From the NCBI RefSeq assembly GCF_023806085.1, contig NZ_JAMSLX010000008.1:1-64000 (forward strand): 64,000 bases of DNA. The letters are read 5' to 3'. Source of the DNA: Hephaestia sp. MAHUQ-44. GTDB lineage: Bacteria; Pseudomonadota; Alphaproteobacteria; Sphingomonadales; Sphingomonadaceae. The first letter of the stretch is position 1. Every line of letters starts with the position of its first letter. The notes below the pieces were generated by a model, which saw only the letters and a program-made list of their open reading frames with translations, made no database searches and was not told where the DNA came from. Made by a program: the position numbers and the translations under genes. This document shows, one piece after another, positions 17,632-28,668 of the stretch.

Positions 17632-18342
17632 ATGCACAATCCGTTTGAAACCGGCGATTTCGCGAATCCTCTCGCCCAGGCCGGCGTCGGCCTGCGGCAG
17701 ACCAGTGCAGGGCTCGTGCCGATCGTGATCGAGCAATCGAATCGCGGCGAGCGCAGCTTCGACATTTTTTCGCGACTGCTGCGCGAGCGGATCGTGTTCG
17801 TCACCGGCGGCGTCGAGGACCAGATGGCCTCGCTGATCACCGCGCAGTTGCTCTTCCTGGAGTCCGAAAACCCCAAGAAGGACATCTATATGTACATCAA
17901 CTCGCCGGGCGGTGTGGTCACGGCGGGCATGGCGATCCATGACACGATGCAGTACATCCGCCCGCGCGTCGGGACGGTGTGCATCGGCCAGGCCGCGTCG
18001 ATGGGCAGCTTCCTTCTCGCGGCAGGCGAGCCGGGGATGCGCGTGGCGCTCACCAATGCGCGGATCATGATCCACCAGCCTTCGGGCGGGGCGCAGGGCA
18101 TGGCCTCGGACATCGAGATTCAGGCCAGGGAAATTCTGCGTATTCGTGCGCGGATGAACGAGCTCTATGCTCATTATACCGGCAAGCCGATCGAGCAGAT
18201 CGAAAAGGCGATGGATCGCGACAAGTTCATGTCGTCGGACGAGGCCAAGGAATTCGGGCTGATCGACGAGGTATTCGACAAGCGGCCGCAGCCTGCCGAC
18301 GAGGCGTCGGACGTCGCGAAGCTGCCGAGCGACAAGGCGTAA
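17632..18342 (+). CDS. clpP: ATP-dependent Clp protease proteolytic subunit ClpP
   Basis: A 236-residue serine protease forming a 14-mer that degrades substrates unfolded by ClpX or ClpA. The catalytic Ser123 is in [11 protein letters not shown], His148 in [10 protein letters not shown] and Asp197 in MDRDKFMS. It is about 25 residues longer than E. coli ClpP, mainly at the ends; alphaproteobacterial ClpP often is. It lies 88 bases before clpX, forming the usual clpP-clpX pair. Confidence 0.96.
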   Translation: MHNPFETGDFANPLAQAGVGLRQTSAGLVPIVIEQSNRGERSFDIFSRLLRERIVFVTGGVEDQMASLITAQLLFLESENPKKDIYMYINSPGGVVTAGMAIHDTMQYIRPRVGTVCIGQAASMGSFLLAAGEPGMRVALTNARIMIHQPSGGAQGMASDIEIQAREILRIRARMNELYAHYTGKPIEQIEKAMDRDKFMSSDEAKEFGLIDEVFDKRPQPADEASDVAKLPSDKA

Positions 18343-18372
18343 CGACATTTTGGTGATTGTAGCTTTGAATGT

Positions 18373-18391
18373 GGCCGCTACGATAGCGGCC
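18373..18391. repeat. Perfect 8-bp hairpin between clpP and clpX
   Basis: GGCCGCTA-CGA-TAGCGGCC forms a perfect stem 30 bases after the clpP stop and 39 bases before the clpX start. There is no T-run, so it is more likely an mRNA processing or partial attenuation structure than a full terminator. Confidence 0.6.
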
Positions 18392-18430
18392 GCTCGAACG
18401 CGCCCTGTAACCGGCGCAAGGATGGATTGA

Positions 18431-19696
<1,266 letters not shown>

Positions 19697-19730
19697 GCAT
19701 TATCGCAGCGTTATCGCGCGAAAGATAAGA

Positions 19731-19768
19731 GGGCGCCGATCTCACGGGATCGGCGCCCTTTTTCTTTT
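19731..19768 (+). terminator. Intrinsic terminator of clpX
   Basis: An 11-bp perfect stem (GGGCGCCGATC against GATCGGCGCCC) around a 6-base loop is followed by TTTTTCTTTT. It starts 34 bases after the clpX stop. Confidence 0.92.
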
Positions 19769-19797
19769 CGTCATGCCGGACGTGTTCCGGCATCCAG
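19767..19797. repeat. REP-like palindrome, copy 1
   Basis: The palindrome ATGCCGGA-cgtgt-TCCGGCAT sits inside a longer TCGTCATGCCGGAC...GGCATCC unit. A very similar unit in the same orientation lies at 23338-23368, so copies flank mfd on both sides. It resembles a dispersed repeat seen in many sphingomonad and related genomes. Confidence 0.75.
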
Positions 19798-19875
19798 CCA
19801 TCCGCAAGCGCTGGCGTTCGGGGCGCGTTGGTCCCGTGACGAGCGGTACGCAAAAAAGGGCGCGGGAGCGCGCCC

Positions 19876-22800
19876 TCACCCCATCGCCTTCGCCAGCCCC
19901 TTCGACAATTGCAATGCGCCGTTGAGGCGGCTCTTGGGGTCGTTCCATACCTTGGTGATGACGAGCTTGCTGTCGGGCCGCAGCTTGGCGACGCCCTCAA
20001 GCCGCGCCACATAACCGAGCAGACCCTCGATATTGCGCGGCGTATCGTCGTGGAACGAGACCAGGGCACCACGCGGCCCCAGTTCGATCCGCGCGATGCA
20101 CGCCTTTTTGGCGTTCTGCTTGATCTCGATCAGGCGGATCAGATTCTCGGTCGGATCGGGGAGCTTGCCGAAACGATCGATCATCTCGGCGGCGAAGGCC
20201 TCGAGTCCGGCCTTGTCCTCGACCTCATTAAGGCGGCGGTAGAGCCCCATCCGCAGATCGAGATCTGGGACGTAATCGTCGGGGATCAGGATCGGTGCGT
20301 CGACCGTGATCTGCGGCGAGAAATCGCGCGGTCGCTCGAGGAGGCCACCGGCTTTGGCCTCAAGGATCGCCTCTTCGAGCATCGACTGGTAGAGTTCGTA
20401 GCCGACCTCCTTGATATGTCCCGATTGCTCGTCGCCGAGCAGATTGCCCGCGCCGCGAATATCGAGATCGTGGCTCGCGAGCTGGAACCCCGCACCAAGG
20501 CTGTCGAGATCGGACAATACCTTGAGGCGCTTTTCGGCCCCTTCGCTCATCAGCCGGTCGGGCGTGGTCGTCAGATACGCGTAAGCGCGCGTCTTGGCGC
20601 GTCCGACCCGCCCGCGAAGCTGGTAAAGCTGCGCCATGCCGAAGCGATCGGCACGGTTGATGATCATCGTATTGGCCGAAGGGATGTCGAGCCCGCTTTC
20701 GACGATCGTGGTCGAGACGAGGACGTCGTAATGCCGGTCGTAAAAGGCTGACATGCGTTCCTCGACCTGGCTCGGCGCCATCTGCCCATGGGCGATGATG
20801 TAGCGCACCTCGGGCACCTGCTCACGCAGGAATTCCTCGAGGTCGGGTAGATCGGCGAGGCGCGGGGTGACGATGAAGCTCTGTCCGCCGCGATAATGCT
20901 CGCGCAGCAACGCCTCGCGCATCACCACCGGGTCCCACGGCATCACATAGGTTCTGACCGCGAGCCGATCGACTGGCGGGGTCTGGATCACCGATAGCTC
21001 GCGCAGCCCCGACATCGCCATCTGCAAGGTGCGCGGAATCGGCGTGGCGGTGAGCGTGAGCACGTGGACATCGTGCTTGAGCGCTTTTAATCGCTCCTTA
21101 TGGGTGACGCCGAAGCGCTGCTCCTCGTCGACCACGACCAGCCCGAGCCGCTTGAACGCCAGCGATTTGCCGAGCACCGCGTGCGTGCCGACGACGATAT
21201 CGATCGTTCCATCGGCCAATCCCTCGCGCGTCGCCTTCGCCTCATTGGCGGGCACAAGGCGCGAGAGGCGACCGATCTTTAACGGGAACCCTTCGAAGCG
21301 CGTGACAAAATTCTGATAATGCTGGCGTGCGAGCAAGGTCGTCGGGCAGACGATCGCGACCTGCATCCCCGCCATGGCGGCGACGAAGGCGGCGCGCAGC
21401 GCGACCTCGGTCTTGCCGAAGCCGACGTCGCCGACGATCAGCCGGTCCATCGGCCGCGCTGCGGCGAGATCGGCGAGCACGTCGGCAATCGCCCGATCCT
21501 GATCGTCGGTTTCGGCGAAGGGGAAGCGATCGACGAAAGCGGCATAGCCCTGCGTGTCGGGCTCGGCGACCTCGCCGGGGCGCAGCGCTCGCTCGGCGGC
21601 GATCGCGATCAACTCGCCGGCGATCTCGCGGATGCGCTCCTTCATCCGGCTTTTGCGCCGCTGCCATGCCTCGCCGCCAAGCCGATCGAGGCTCGCGCTT
21701 TCCTCGCTCGAGCCGTAGCGCGACAGCACGTCGATATTCTCGACCGGCACATAGAGCTTGTCGCCGCCCGCATATTGCAGCGCGACGCAATCATGCGGGC
21801 TGGTGCCGACGGGAATCGAGGTCAGCCCCTCGTACCGACCGATCCCGTGATCGAGATGGACGACGAGATCGCCGGGCGTGAGCGTCGCCAATTCGGCGAG
21901 GAAGGCATCGGCCGATTTGCGCCGCTTGGCCCGGCGCACGAGGCGATCACCGAGCATGTCCTGCTCGGTGAGCAAGGCGATATCGGGTGTGGTGAAGCCA
22001 TGATCGAGCGGCAGCACGATCAGCGCGACATGCGTGTCGGCCTTGCCCAGCGCCTCGTGCCAGCTATCGGCGTGGCGCGCATTCTTGAGGCCGTGTTCGG
22101 CGAGCAGCCCCGTCAGGCGCTCGCGCGCACCGATCGAATAGCTGGCAAGGATGGTCTTGGTGCCGTTCTTGCACAGCACCGCCAGATGCTTGGCGACGGC
22201 TTCATAGATATTGGCGCCGCTCGCGCGTTCGGGCGTGAAGTCGCGCGCGTTGTCGACCGCGAAATCGAGTACCGTCGTGCTTTCGGGTTCGTGGAAGGGT
22301 GTTGCGAGGTGCGCGGGCGTGGCGGCGATCCGGGCCGCGGTTTCCTCGGCGGTCAGATAGAGCGTATCGGCGGGGAGCGGGCGATAGCTGCCGGGATTGC
22401 TCGATTGCGCACGCACACGGTTGGCGTGGTAATCGATGATCGCCTCGAATCGGCCTTCGTCGGCGGCAGGAACGCCAGGGGCACGGACGACGATTGTGCC
22501 GGGGTCTAGATGGTCGAACAGCGTCGCCATCTTGTCTTCGAACAGCGGCAGCCAATGCTCCATCCCAGCGAGCCGGCGCCCGTCGGAAATCGCCTGATAA
22601 AGCGGATCGCCGGTCGCGGTGGCGCCAAAGCGCTCGCGGTAGCGGCTGCGAAAGCGCTTGATGCTGTCCTCGTCGAGCAGCGCTTCGGATGCCGGGAGCA
22701 GGGTGAAGCCATCGACCCGGCCGGTGGTGCGCTGGTCGCCGGGATCGAAGGTGCGGACGCTCTCGATCTGGTCGCCGAAGAAATCGAGCCGCAGCGCATG

Positions 22801-23334
22801 ATCCTCGCCGCTCGGAAACAGATCGACCAACCCGCCACGCACCGCAAATTCGCCCGAATCGGCAACGGTATCGACGCGGACATAGCCGTTCGCCTGCAGC
22901 AGTTCGGCGAGCCGATCACGCCCGATCCGCTCGCCGGGCGCGAGTCTGGCGACGAACTGACGGATACGAAAGGGCGTCAGCGTCCGCTGGCCGACCGCAT
23001 TCGCGGTCGTGACCAGCAATTGCGGCCCGTTGGCGGGTTGCTGGAGCCGATGGAGCGCGGCCAGCCGCTCGGCCATCACCCCGAGCGTGGGCGAGGCACG
23101 GTCGTAAGGAAGGCAATCCCAGGCGGGATAGGAAAATACGTCGAGCTCGGGCGCGAACCACGCCGCGGTCGCTGCCATCGCACGCATCTCGCCCTCGTCG
23201 GCAGCGATGAAAACGGCGCGTGTGTGCGCCGCGCGTGCCAGGTCGGCGAGCAACCAGGGGAGGAAGCCGGTGGGGGTGCCGGACAGCGTCAGCGGTTGTT
23301 TGGCGGCAAGGATTTTCGATAGATCGGGCATCAA
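19876..23334 (-). CDS. mfd: Transcription-repair coupling factor Mfd
   Basis: A 1152-residue SF2 DNA translocase that removes stalled RNA polymerase and recruits UvrA. It has the UvrB-like N-terminal domains, the CarD-like RNA-polymerase-interacting domain (LTPGDLVVHLDHGIGRYEGL), the translocase core with Walker A VGDVGFGKTEVA and the DEEQ box VVDEEQRFG, and the TRCF C-terminal domain ending in the UvrA-interacting region. It starts at a double ATG (MMPDLSK); either could be used. REP-like copies lie on each side of the gene. Confidence 0.97.
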   Translation of the reverse strand: MMPDLSKILAAKQPLTLSGTPTGFLPWLLADLARAAHTRAVFIAADEGEMRAMAATAAWFAPELDVFSYPAWDCLPYDRASPTLGVMAERLAALHRLQQPANGPQLLVTTANAVGQRTLTPFRIRQFVARLAPGERIGRDRLAELLQANGYVRVDTVADSGEFAVRGGLVDLFPSGEDHALRLDFFGDQIESVRTFDPGDQRTTGRVDGFTLLPASEALLDEDSIKRFRSRYRERFGATATGDPLYQAISDGRRLAGMEHWLPLFEDKMATLFDHLDPGTIVVRAPGVPAADEGRFEAIIDYHANRVRAQSSNPGSYRPLPADTLYLTAEETAARIAATPAHLATPFHEPESTTVLDFAVDNARDFTPERASGANIYEAVAKHLAVLCKNGTKTILASYSIGARERLTGLLAEHGLKNARHADSWHEALGKADTHVALIVLPLDHGFTTPDIALLTEQDMLGDRLVRRAKRRKSADAFLAELATLTPGDLVVHLDHGIGRYEGLTSIPVGTSPHDCVALQYAGGDKLYVPVENIDVLSRYGSSEESASLDRLGGEAWQRRKSRMKERIREIAGELIAIAAERALRPGEVAEPDTQGYAAFVDRFPFAETDDQDRAIADVLADLAAARPMDRLIVGDVGFGKTEVALRAAFVAAMAGMQVAIVCPTTLLARQHYQNFVTRFEGFPLKIGRLSRLVPANEAKATREGLADGTIDIVVGTHAVLGKSLAFKRLGLVVVDEEQRFGVTHKERLKALKHDVHVLTLTATPIPRTLQMAMSGLRELSVIQTPPVDRLAVRTYVMPWDPVVMREALLREHYRGGQSFIVTPRLADLPDLEEFLREQVPEVRYIIAHGQMAPSQVEERMSAFYDRHYDVLVSTTIVESGLDIPSANTMIINRADRFGMAQLYQLRGRVGRAKTRAYAYLTTTPDRLMSEGAEKRLKVLSDLDSLGAGFQLASHDLDIRGAGNLLGDEQSGHIKEVGYELYQSMLEEAILEAKAGGLLERPRDFSPQITVDAPILIPDDYVPDLDLRMGLYRRLNEVEDKAGLEAFAAEMIDRFGKLPDPTENLIRLIEIKQNAKKACIARIELGPRGALVSFHDDTPRNIEGLLGYVARLEGVAKLRPDSKLVITKVWNDPKSRLNGALQLSKGLAKAMG

Positions 23335-23337
23335 TTA

Positions 23338-23368
23338 CTCGTCATGCCGGACTTGTTCGGGCATCCGG
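23338..23368. repeat. REP-like palindrome, copy 2
   Basis: The unit TCGTCATGCCGGAC followed by TTGTTCGGGCATCC is nearly identical to the copy at 19767-19797 and has the same orientation. The inner stem ATGCCGGA/TCGGGCAT has one mismatch. It lies just upstream of the mfd start and could affect its leader. Confidence 0.75.
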
Positions 23369-23441
23369 GGTGCCGCCAAAGCCATAGGGTTCGTGATCGT
23401 GACGGGGGCCGCCCTCCCGAGTGGGTCGGGAAGGCGAAGTG

Positions 23442-23708
23442 TCATTCGGCGATGGGCACGTAGCCCATGGCTTTCATCTGTGCCATCATCGGCCCGTCGA
23501 ATTGCGACGGCACCGCGATCGAGCCGATCGCCCAGCCCATGATGTCGACATCCTGCTCCTCGAGCAAAATCTCGTACCAGGCGATCTGTTCGTCGTTCCA
23601 GCTTGCACTATGGGCGTCGAAGAAGCCGCCGATCAGCAGGTCGGCTTCTTTGGTGCCGCGATGCCAGGCGCGGAAACGGAGGCGTTTAAGACGATGGTCT
23701 CGATTCAT
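23442..23708 (-). CDS. sdhE: FAD assembly factor SdhE
   Basis: An 88-residue protein of the SdhE/Sdh5 family, which helps attach FAD covalently to succinate dehydrogenase SdhA and related flavoproteins. The conserved RGTKEADLLIGGF segment contains the RGxxE motif that contacts the flavoprotein, and WYEILLEEQDVDIMGW follows, as in the family. The open frame extends 49 codons upstream, but the ATG at 23708 gives the family length. It is divergent from recG and lies upstream of mfd on the same strand, a common alphaproteobacterial arrangement. Confidence 0.92.
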   Translation of the reverse strand: MNRDHRLKRLRFRAWHRGTKEADLLIGGFFDAHSASWNDEQIAWYEILLEEQDVDIMGWAIGSIAVPSQFDGPMMAQMKAMGYVPIAE

Positions 23709-23781
23709 CTGGGTTCCATGGGCAAAGCACCGGCGGGCGCTGGCGGCAACCGTCGGCTCAGGGTAGAGCGTGGTGATAGTC

Positions 23782-25842
23782 ATGCGGCCACAAATCCTCA
23801 ATCCGCTGTTCGCCGAGATCACCGCGCTGAAGGGCGTGGGGCCCGGCCTCGCCAAGCCGCTCGATCGGCTGGGGATCGCGCGCGTGCTCGACGCGGCGTT
23901 TCATCTGCCGACGGGATTCGTCGATCGCGTGCCGCGTGACGATCTCGATGCCGTGGATGTCGGTCGCACGATCGCGATCACACTGACACCGATCGATTAT
24001 CGCGTGAGCGCGGGGCGGGGGCCGACGCGCGTTCATGCCACCGACGCGCACGGCAATGCCGTGAGTCTCGTCTATTTCGGCGGCAGCTCGGGCTGGGTGA
24101 AAAAATTGCTTCCGCTGGGCGAGGCGCGCCGCGTGTCGGGGCGGCTCGAACAATATGGGCAGGAATTGCAGATCGTCCATCCGGACTATGTGCTCGCGCC
24201 CGAGGAGGCCGCCGACCAGCCCGAGCGCGAGGCGATCTATCCGCTGTCCGAAGGATTGACCGCGAAGCGGATGGGGCAACTCGCGCGCGCGGCGGTCGAG
24301 CGCGCGCCCGAATTGCCCGAATGGATCGAGCCGGGACTGAAAGACCGTCATGGCTGGCCCGACTGGCGTGACGCGCTGACGCGGATTCACGCCGATCCGT
24401 CCGATGCCAAGGCGCGGGGACGGCTCGCTTATGACGAGGTGTTCGCCAACCAGCTCGCGCTGATGCTCGTGCGGGCGGCATCGCGATCGCGCAAAGGACG
24501 CGCGCTGGCCGGCGACGGGCGGCTGCGCGCGATGCTCGCCTTGCCTTATGCGCCCACGGGCGCACAGGCGCGGTCGATCGCCGAGATCGAAGGCGATCTG
24601 GCGCAGGCGCAACCCATGCTCCGGCTGCTTCAGGGCGATGTCGGCTCGGGCAAGACGCTGGTCGCGGCGTGCGCGATGCTGATCGCGGTCGAGGCGGGTG
24701 CACAGGCGGCGTTTCTCGCGCCGACCGAAATCCTCGCGCGCCAGCATTATGAAACGTTGCGCAACCTGCTGGCAGGGCTGCCGATCAACCTCGCGATCCT
24801 CACCGGGCGCGACAAGGGCCGGGCGCGCGAGGCCACGCTCATGGGGCTGGCCGATGGCTCGATCGACATTCTGATTGGCACCCATGCGATTTTCCAGAGC
24901 GCGGTGACGTATAAATCTTTGGGGCTGATCGTGGTCGATGAGCAGCATCGCTTCGGCGTCGCGCAGCGGATGCTGCTGACGCAAAAGGCCGAGCATCCGC
25001 CGCATCTGCTGGCGATGACCGCAACCCCGATCCCGCGCACGCTGACGCTGGCGCAATATGGCGAGATGGATCAGAGCCGGCTCGACGAGATGCCGCCGGG
25101 CCGACAACCGATCGAGACGCGCGTCATTTCCGAAGACCGGCTGGGCGATGTCGTCGAGGCGCTTGGCCGCCACATCGCCACCGGTGGGCAGGCCTATTGG
25201 GTATGCCCGTTGGTCGAGGAGAGCGAGAAATCGGACCTTGCCGCCGCCGAGGATCGCGCCGCGACGCTGCGCGCGCGCTTCGGGGACAGGATCGGACTCG
25301 TCCACGGGCGGATGAAAGGGCCCGAGAAGGACGCGGTGATGGAGGCATTCGCCGGGGGCCGGATTGGGGTGCTTGTCGCGACCACGGTGATCGAGGTCGG
25401 GGTCGATGTGCCCAACGCGACGCTGATCGTGATCGAACATGCCGATCGCTTCGGCCTTGCCCAACTTCACCAGTTGCGCGGCCGCGTGGGGCGGGGGAGC
25501 GGAGCCTCAAACTGCCTGCTCATCCGTGGTGGCCAGTTGAGCGAGACCGCGCGCGCGCGGCTGGCGCTGCTGCGCGATACCAATGACGGCTTCCGCATCG
25601 CCGAGGAGGATCTTCGGCTGCGCGGGAGCGGTGAATTGTTGGGCACGCGGCAATCGGGCGAAGCGATGTTCCGGCTCGCCGATGCCGAGATGCTGGGGAC
25701 GTTCCTGCCGGTCGCGACCGACGATGCGCGCCTGCTGATCGATCGCGACGGGGGGCTCGCCGGCGACCGTGGCCAGGCCGCCCGCACCGCGCTCTATCTG
25801 TTCGAGCGCGATGCGGGGGTCGCCTTGCTGCGGTCAGGTTAG
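23782..25842 (+). CDS. recG: ATP-dependent DNA helicase RecG
   Basis: A 686-residue SF2 helicase that regresses stalled forks and branch-migrates junctions. It has an N-terminal helix-hairpin-helix-like start (LKGVGPGLAKPLDRLGI), the wedge OB domain (to about residue 160), Walker A GDVGSGKT, the DEQH box VVDEQHRFGV, motif VI QLRGRVGRG and the RecG C-terminal wrap LRLRGSGELLGTRQSG. The ATG at 23782 is preferred over GTG codons 9-12 bases earlier. It is divergent from sdhE across 73 bases. Confidence 0.96.
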   Translation: MRPQILNPLFAEITALKGVGPGLAKPLDRLGIARVLDAAFHLPTGFVDRVPRDDLDAVDVGRTIAITLTPIDYRVSAGRGPTRVHATDAHGNAVSLVYFGGSSGWVKKLLPLGEARRVSGRLEQYGQELQIVHPDYVLAPEEAADQPEREAIYPLSEGLTAKRMGQLARAAVERAPELPEWIEPGLKDRHGWPDWRDALTRIHADPSDAKARGRLAYDEVFANQLALMLVRAASRSRKGRALAGDGRLRAMLALPYAPTGAQARSIAEIEGDLAQAQPMLRLLQGDVGSGKTLVAACAMLIAVEAGAQAAFLAPTEILARQHYETLRNLLAGLPINLAILTGRDKGRAREATLMGLADGSIDILIGTHAIFQSAVTYKSLGLIVVDEQHRFGVAQRMLLTQKAEHPPHLLAMTATPIPRTLTLAQYGEMDQSRLDEMPPGRQPIETRVISEDRLGDVVEALGRHIATGGQAYWVCPLVEESEKSDLAAAEDRAATLRARFGDRIGLVHGRMKGPEKDAVMEAFAGGRIGVLVATTVIEVGVDVPNATLIVIEHADRFGLAQLHQLRGRVGRGSGASNCLLIRGGQLSETARARLALLRDTNDGFRIAEEDLRLRGSGELLGTRQSGEAMFRLADAEMLGTFLPVATDDARLLIDRDGGLAGDRGQAARTALYLFERDAGVALLRSG

Positions 25843-25847
25843 GTGCT

Positions 25848-27923
25848 TCACCAGATCCGGACGCGCTCCGCGGGCGCGAGGTACATCTTCTGCCCCGGCT
25901 TGACGTCGAACGCCTGATACCAGGGATCGAGATTGCGTACCGTCGCCGCGCGCTGCTCGCCCGGCGCATGTTCGTCGGCGAGCAATTGTGCGCGCAGCGC
26001 GGGTTCGCGATATTTGGTCCGCCACACCTGCGCCCAGCCTTCGTAGAAGCGCTGATCGCCGGTCGTGCCGTCGAGCACCGGCGCGGGCTTGCCGTCCAGC
26101 GAGCGATGATAGGCATCGATCGCGACCGTCAGCCCGGCAAGGTCGGCGATATTCTCGCCCAGCGTCAGCCCGCCCTTCACATGGAGCCCCGGCAGCGGTT
26201 CATAGGCGTCATATTGCGCCACGAGCTTGTCGGTGAACACCTTGAAGCGCGTGACATCCTGCGGCGTCCACCAATCGGCGAGCGCGCCGTTCTTGTCATA
26301 CTTGCGGCCCTGATCGTCGAAATGGTGGCTGATCTCGTGCCCGATCACCGCGCCGATGCCGCCGTAATTGACCGCCGGATCGGCCTTGGGATCGAAGAAG
26401 GGCGGTTGCAGGATCGCGGCCGGAAAGACGATCTCGTTCATCGTCGGGTTGGCATAGGCGTTGATCGTCATCGGCGTCATGAACCACTCGCCGCGATCGA
26501 TCGGCTGGCCGAGATGGTTGAGCTTGCGCTGATATTCAAACCCGCGCGCGCGGGCGACATTGCCGACGAGGTCGTCACGCTTGATCTGGAGCGCCGAATA
26601 ATCGCGCCACGTATCGGGGTAGCCGAGCTTGGGAGTGAAAGCGGCGAGCTTTTCGTGCGCCTTGGCTTTGGTTTCGGGTGCCATCCAGTCGAGCTTGTCG
26701 ATCCGCGCGCCCATCGCCGCGATGAGGTTCTTCACCAGTTGATCGACGGCGGCCTTGGCTTCAGGCGGAAAATATTTCGCGACATAGACCTTGCCAATCT
26801 CCTCGCCCATATTGCCGCTGACGGTCGACACGCCGCGCTTCCAGCGCAGCTGTTGCTCGGGCGTACCCGACAGCGCGGTGCCGTAGAAGGCGAAATGGGC
26901 ATCGTCGAACGGTTTGGACAGATATGAGGCGTAGCTGTTGAGCAGCTTGAGCGTCACATAATCCTTGAGCACCGCAAGCGGTGCCGCCGCGAAGGCTTTG
27001 GCTTCGCCCGCGACCGCGCTGGGCTGGCCGACGAGATACGCCGCCTGACCATCGATTCCGGCGGCGGCGAGATAGGCTTGCCATGGGAAACCGCCCGCCT
27101 GACCGGCGAAGTCGGCGGGTTTCCAGATGTTGTAATTGAGGTCGGCGTCGCGGGTCTTCACATTGTCCCAATGCGCGGTCGCGAGGGCCTTCTCGAAGGC
27201 ATAGACCGCATCGGCGCGTGCCGCGGCGTTGGCCTCACCCGCGAGCGTGAGCATCTTGGCGAGATATGCCTTATAGGCGGTGCGCGTCGCGTCGAGTTCG
27301 GGGCTGTCCTTCAGATAATAATCGCGGTCGGGCATCCCCAGCCCCGCCTGATACATCGTCGCGATGTACCGATCGGGATGCTTGTCGTCCTGGCCGATGC
27401 GAAGTGTGACCAGGCCACCGACGCCGATCCTTGCCAGCCTGGCCATCTCGGTGGCCAGCGCGGTCTTGTCGCCGGCTGCCTTGATCGCCGCGAGCCACGG
27501 TTTGACGGGCGCGACCCCCTTCGCGTTGACCGCCGCCTCGTCCATGAAGCTCGCATAGAAATCGCCGATCTTCGAGCCCGGCTGCTGTTGCGCCGCCTCA
27601 AGGATGCCCTTGGTACGGTCGAGCGAGAGATCCTGAAGCGCGTGGAACATGCCGTAGCTCGATCGATCGGCCGGAATCGTCGTTTTGTCCTGCCAAATGC
27701 CGTTGACGTAGCGGTAGAAATCGTCGCCGGGCATGACGCTCGTTGCCATCCCCGCGCGGTCGATCCCGAAATCGCCGAGTTGCGCGTGATTCGCGGTGGC
27801 GGGCTGGACCGGGCCGATCGCCGCCTTGGCGAGCGGGTTTTCGGCGGGCGCGGTTTGCGCACCGGCGAAGGTTGCGATCGCGGCGGTGGCGAGCAGGGAG
27901 GTGACGATCAGCGAGTGGCGCAT
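25848..27923 (-). CDS. M13-family (neprilysin/PepO-like) zinc metallopeptidase
   Basis: A 691-residue secreted endopeptidase. A signal peptide ends near SLLATAAIATFAGAQT (about residue 24). The zinc site is HEISHHFDD (HExxH) with the third ligand in GENIADLAG, and the substrate-binding NAYANPTMNEIVFPA segment precedes it. The C-terminus ends in the family-like VRIW. M13 enzymes cut short peptides in the periplasm. It converges on recG with only 5 bases between the stops. Confidence 0.94.
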   Translation of the reverse strand: MRHSLIVTSLLATAAIATFAGAQTAPAENPLAKAAIGPVQPATANHAQLGDFGIDRAGMATSVMPGDDFYRYVNGIWQDKTTIPADRSSYGMFHALQDLSLDRTKGILEAAQQQPGSKIGDFYASFMDEAAVNAKGVAPVKPWLAAIKAAGDKTALATEMARLARIGVGGLVTLRIGQDDKHPDRYIATMYQAGLGMPDRDYYLKDSPELDATRTAYKAYLAKMLTLAGEANAAARADAVYAFEKALATAHWDNVKTRDADLNYNIWKPADFAGQAGGFPWQAYLAAAGIDGQAAYLVGQPSAVAGEAKAFAAAPLAVLKDYVTLKLLNSYASYLSKPFDDAHFAFYGTALSGTPEQQLRWKRGVSTVSGNMGEEIGKVYVAKYFPPEAKAAVDQLVKNLIAAMGARIDKLDWMAPETKAKAHEKLAAFTPKLGYPDTWRDYSALQIKRDDLVGNVARARGFEYQRKLNHLGQPIDRGEWFMTPMTINAYANPTMNEIVFPAAILQPPFFDPKADPAVNYGGIGAVIGHEISHHFDDQGRKYDKNGALADWWTPQDVTRFKVFTDKLVAQYDAYEPLPGLHVKGGLTLGENIADLAGLTVAIDAYHRSLDGKPAPVLDGTTGDQRFYEGWAQVWRTKYREPALRAQLLADEHAPGEQRAATVRNLDPWYQAFDVKPGQKMYLAPAERVRIW

Positions 27924-28000
27924 GGGACATCCTGGCTACAGAGAGTGATGCCGTGTCTTAGCCGGACGATACGCGCAGTCAAACTTGTAACGAATGCAAT

Positions 28001-28024
28001 GATCTCGCCGTGGCCGGCGAGATC
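28001..28024 (-). terminator. Hairpin just after smpB
   Basis: A perfect 10-bp stem GATCTCGCCG/CGGCGAGATC with a 4-base loop begins 3 bases beyond the smpB stop on the minus strand. It is followed by ATTGCATT, so the U-tract is poor. A terminator for smpB is likely but not certain. Confidence 0.5.
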
Positions 28025-28027
28025 GGC

Positions 28028-28510
28028 TCAGCCGCGATCGCGCAGCAGCCGGCCCTGTTCGCGTTTCCAGTCGCGTTCCTTGATCGTCTCGCGCTTGTCG
28101 TGCGCCTTCTTGCCCTTGGCGAGCGCCAGTTCGACCTTGGCACGGCCGCGGGCGTTGAAGAAGATCGACAGCGGCACCAGCGTCATCCCCTCCCGCGCCA
28201 CGGCACCGTGCAATTTATTGATCTCGCGTTCGTGGAGCAGCAGCTTGCGTGGCCGCCGGGGTTCGTGGTTGAAGCGGTTGCCGTGGCTGAACTCGGGAAT
28301 GTTCGAGTTGACCAGCCATACCTCGCTGCCCTTCACCTCGGCGTAGCTCTCGGCGATCGAACCTTCGCCGAAGCGCAGCGACTTCACCTCGGTGCCGGTA
28401 AGCGCGATTCCCGCCTCGTAGACGGTCTCGATCGCATAATCGAACCGTGCGCGCCGGTTCTCGGCGACGGTTTTCACTTTGTCGAAGGTGGCGGGTTTCG
28501 GGCGGGACAT
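28028..28510 (-). CDS. smpB: SsrA-binding protein SmpB
   Basis: A 160-residue partner of tmRNA in rescuing stalled ribosomes. The OB-fold core contains [14 protein letters not shown] and [25 protein letters not shown]. The positively charged C-terminal tail ([22 protein letters not shown]) enters the mRNA channel. The frame stays open upstream, but the ATG at 28510 begins the conserved protein. It follows dapA on the same strand after 158 bases carrying an inverted repeat. Tagged products would be degraded by the ClpXP encoded in this window. Confidence 0.96.
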   Translation of the reverse strand: MSRPKPATFDKVKTVAENRRARFDYAIETVYEAGIALTGTEVKSLRFGEGSIAESYAEVKGSEVWLVNSNIPEFSHGNRFNHEPRRPRKLLLHEREINKLHGAVAREGMTLVPLSIFFNARGRAKVELALAKGKKAHDKRETIKERDWKREQGRLLRDRG

Positions 28511-28574
28511 GGGAGGCGGGATGTAGAGGCCGCGCGCCCGATAGGGAAGGGGCGACAGCATCACAAACGCCCTC

Positions 28575-28664
28575 GCCCCGGCGCAGGCCGGCGTTGATGC
28601 CGGGATAAGCCGAAAAAAGCCGGGTCGCGACCGATGCGGCGATGCCCCGGCTTGCGCCGGGGGC
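28575..28664. repeat. Inverted repeat between dapA and smpB
   Basis: GCCCCGGCGCAGGCCGG (28575-28591) and the roughly complementary CCCCGGCTTGCGCCGGGGGC (28645-28664) face each other across about 53 bases, with a few mismatches. The second arm can also fold on itself (CCCCGGC/GCCGGGG). It looks like a GC-rich intergenic palindromic repeat pair at the 3' end of dapA. Confidence 0.65.
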
Positions 28665-28668
28665 GGGA

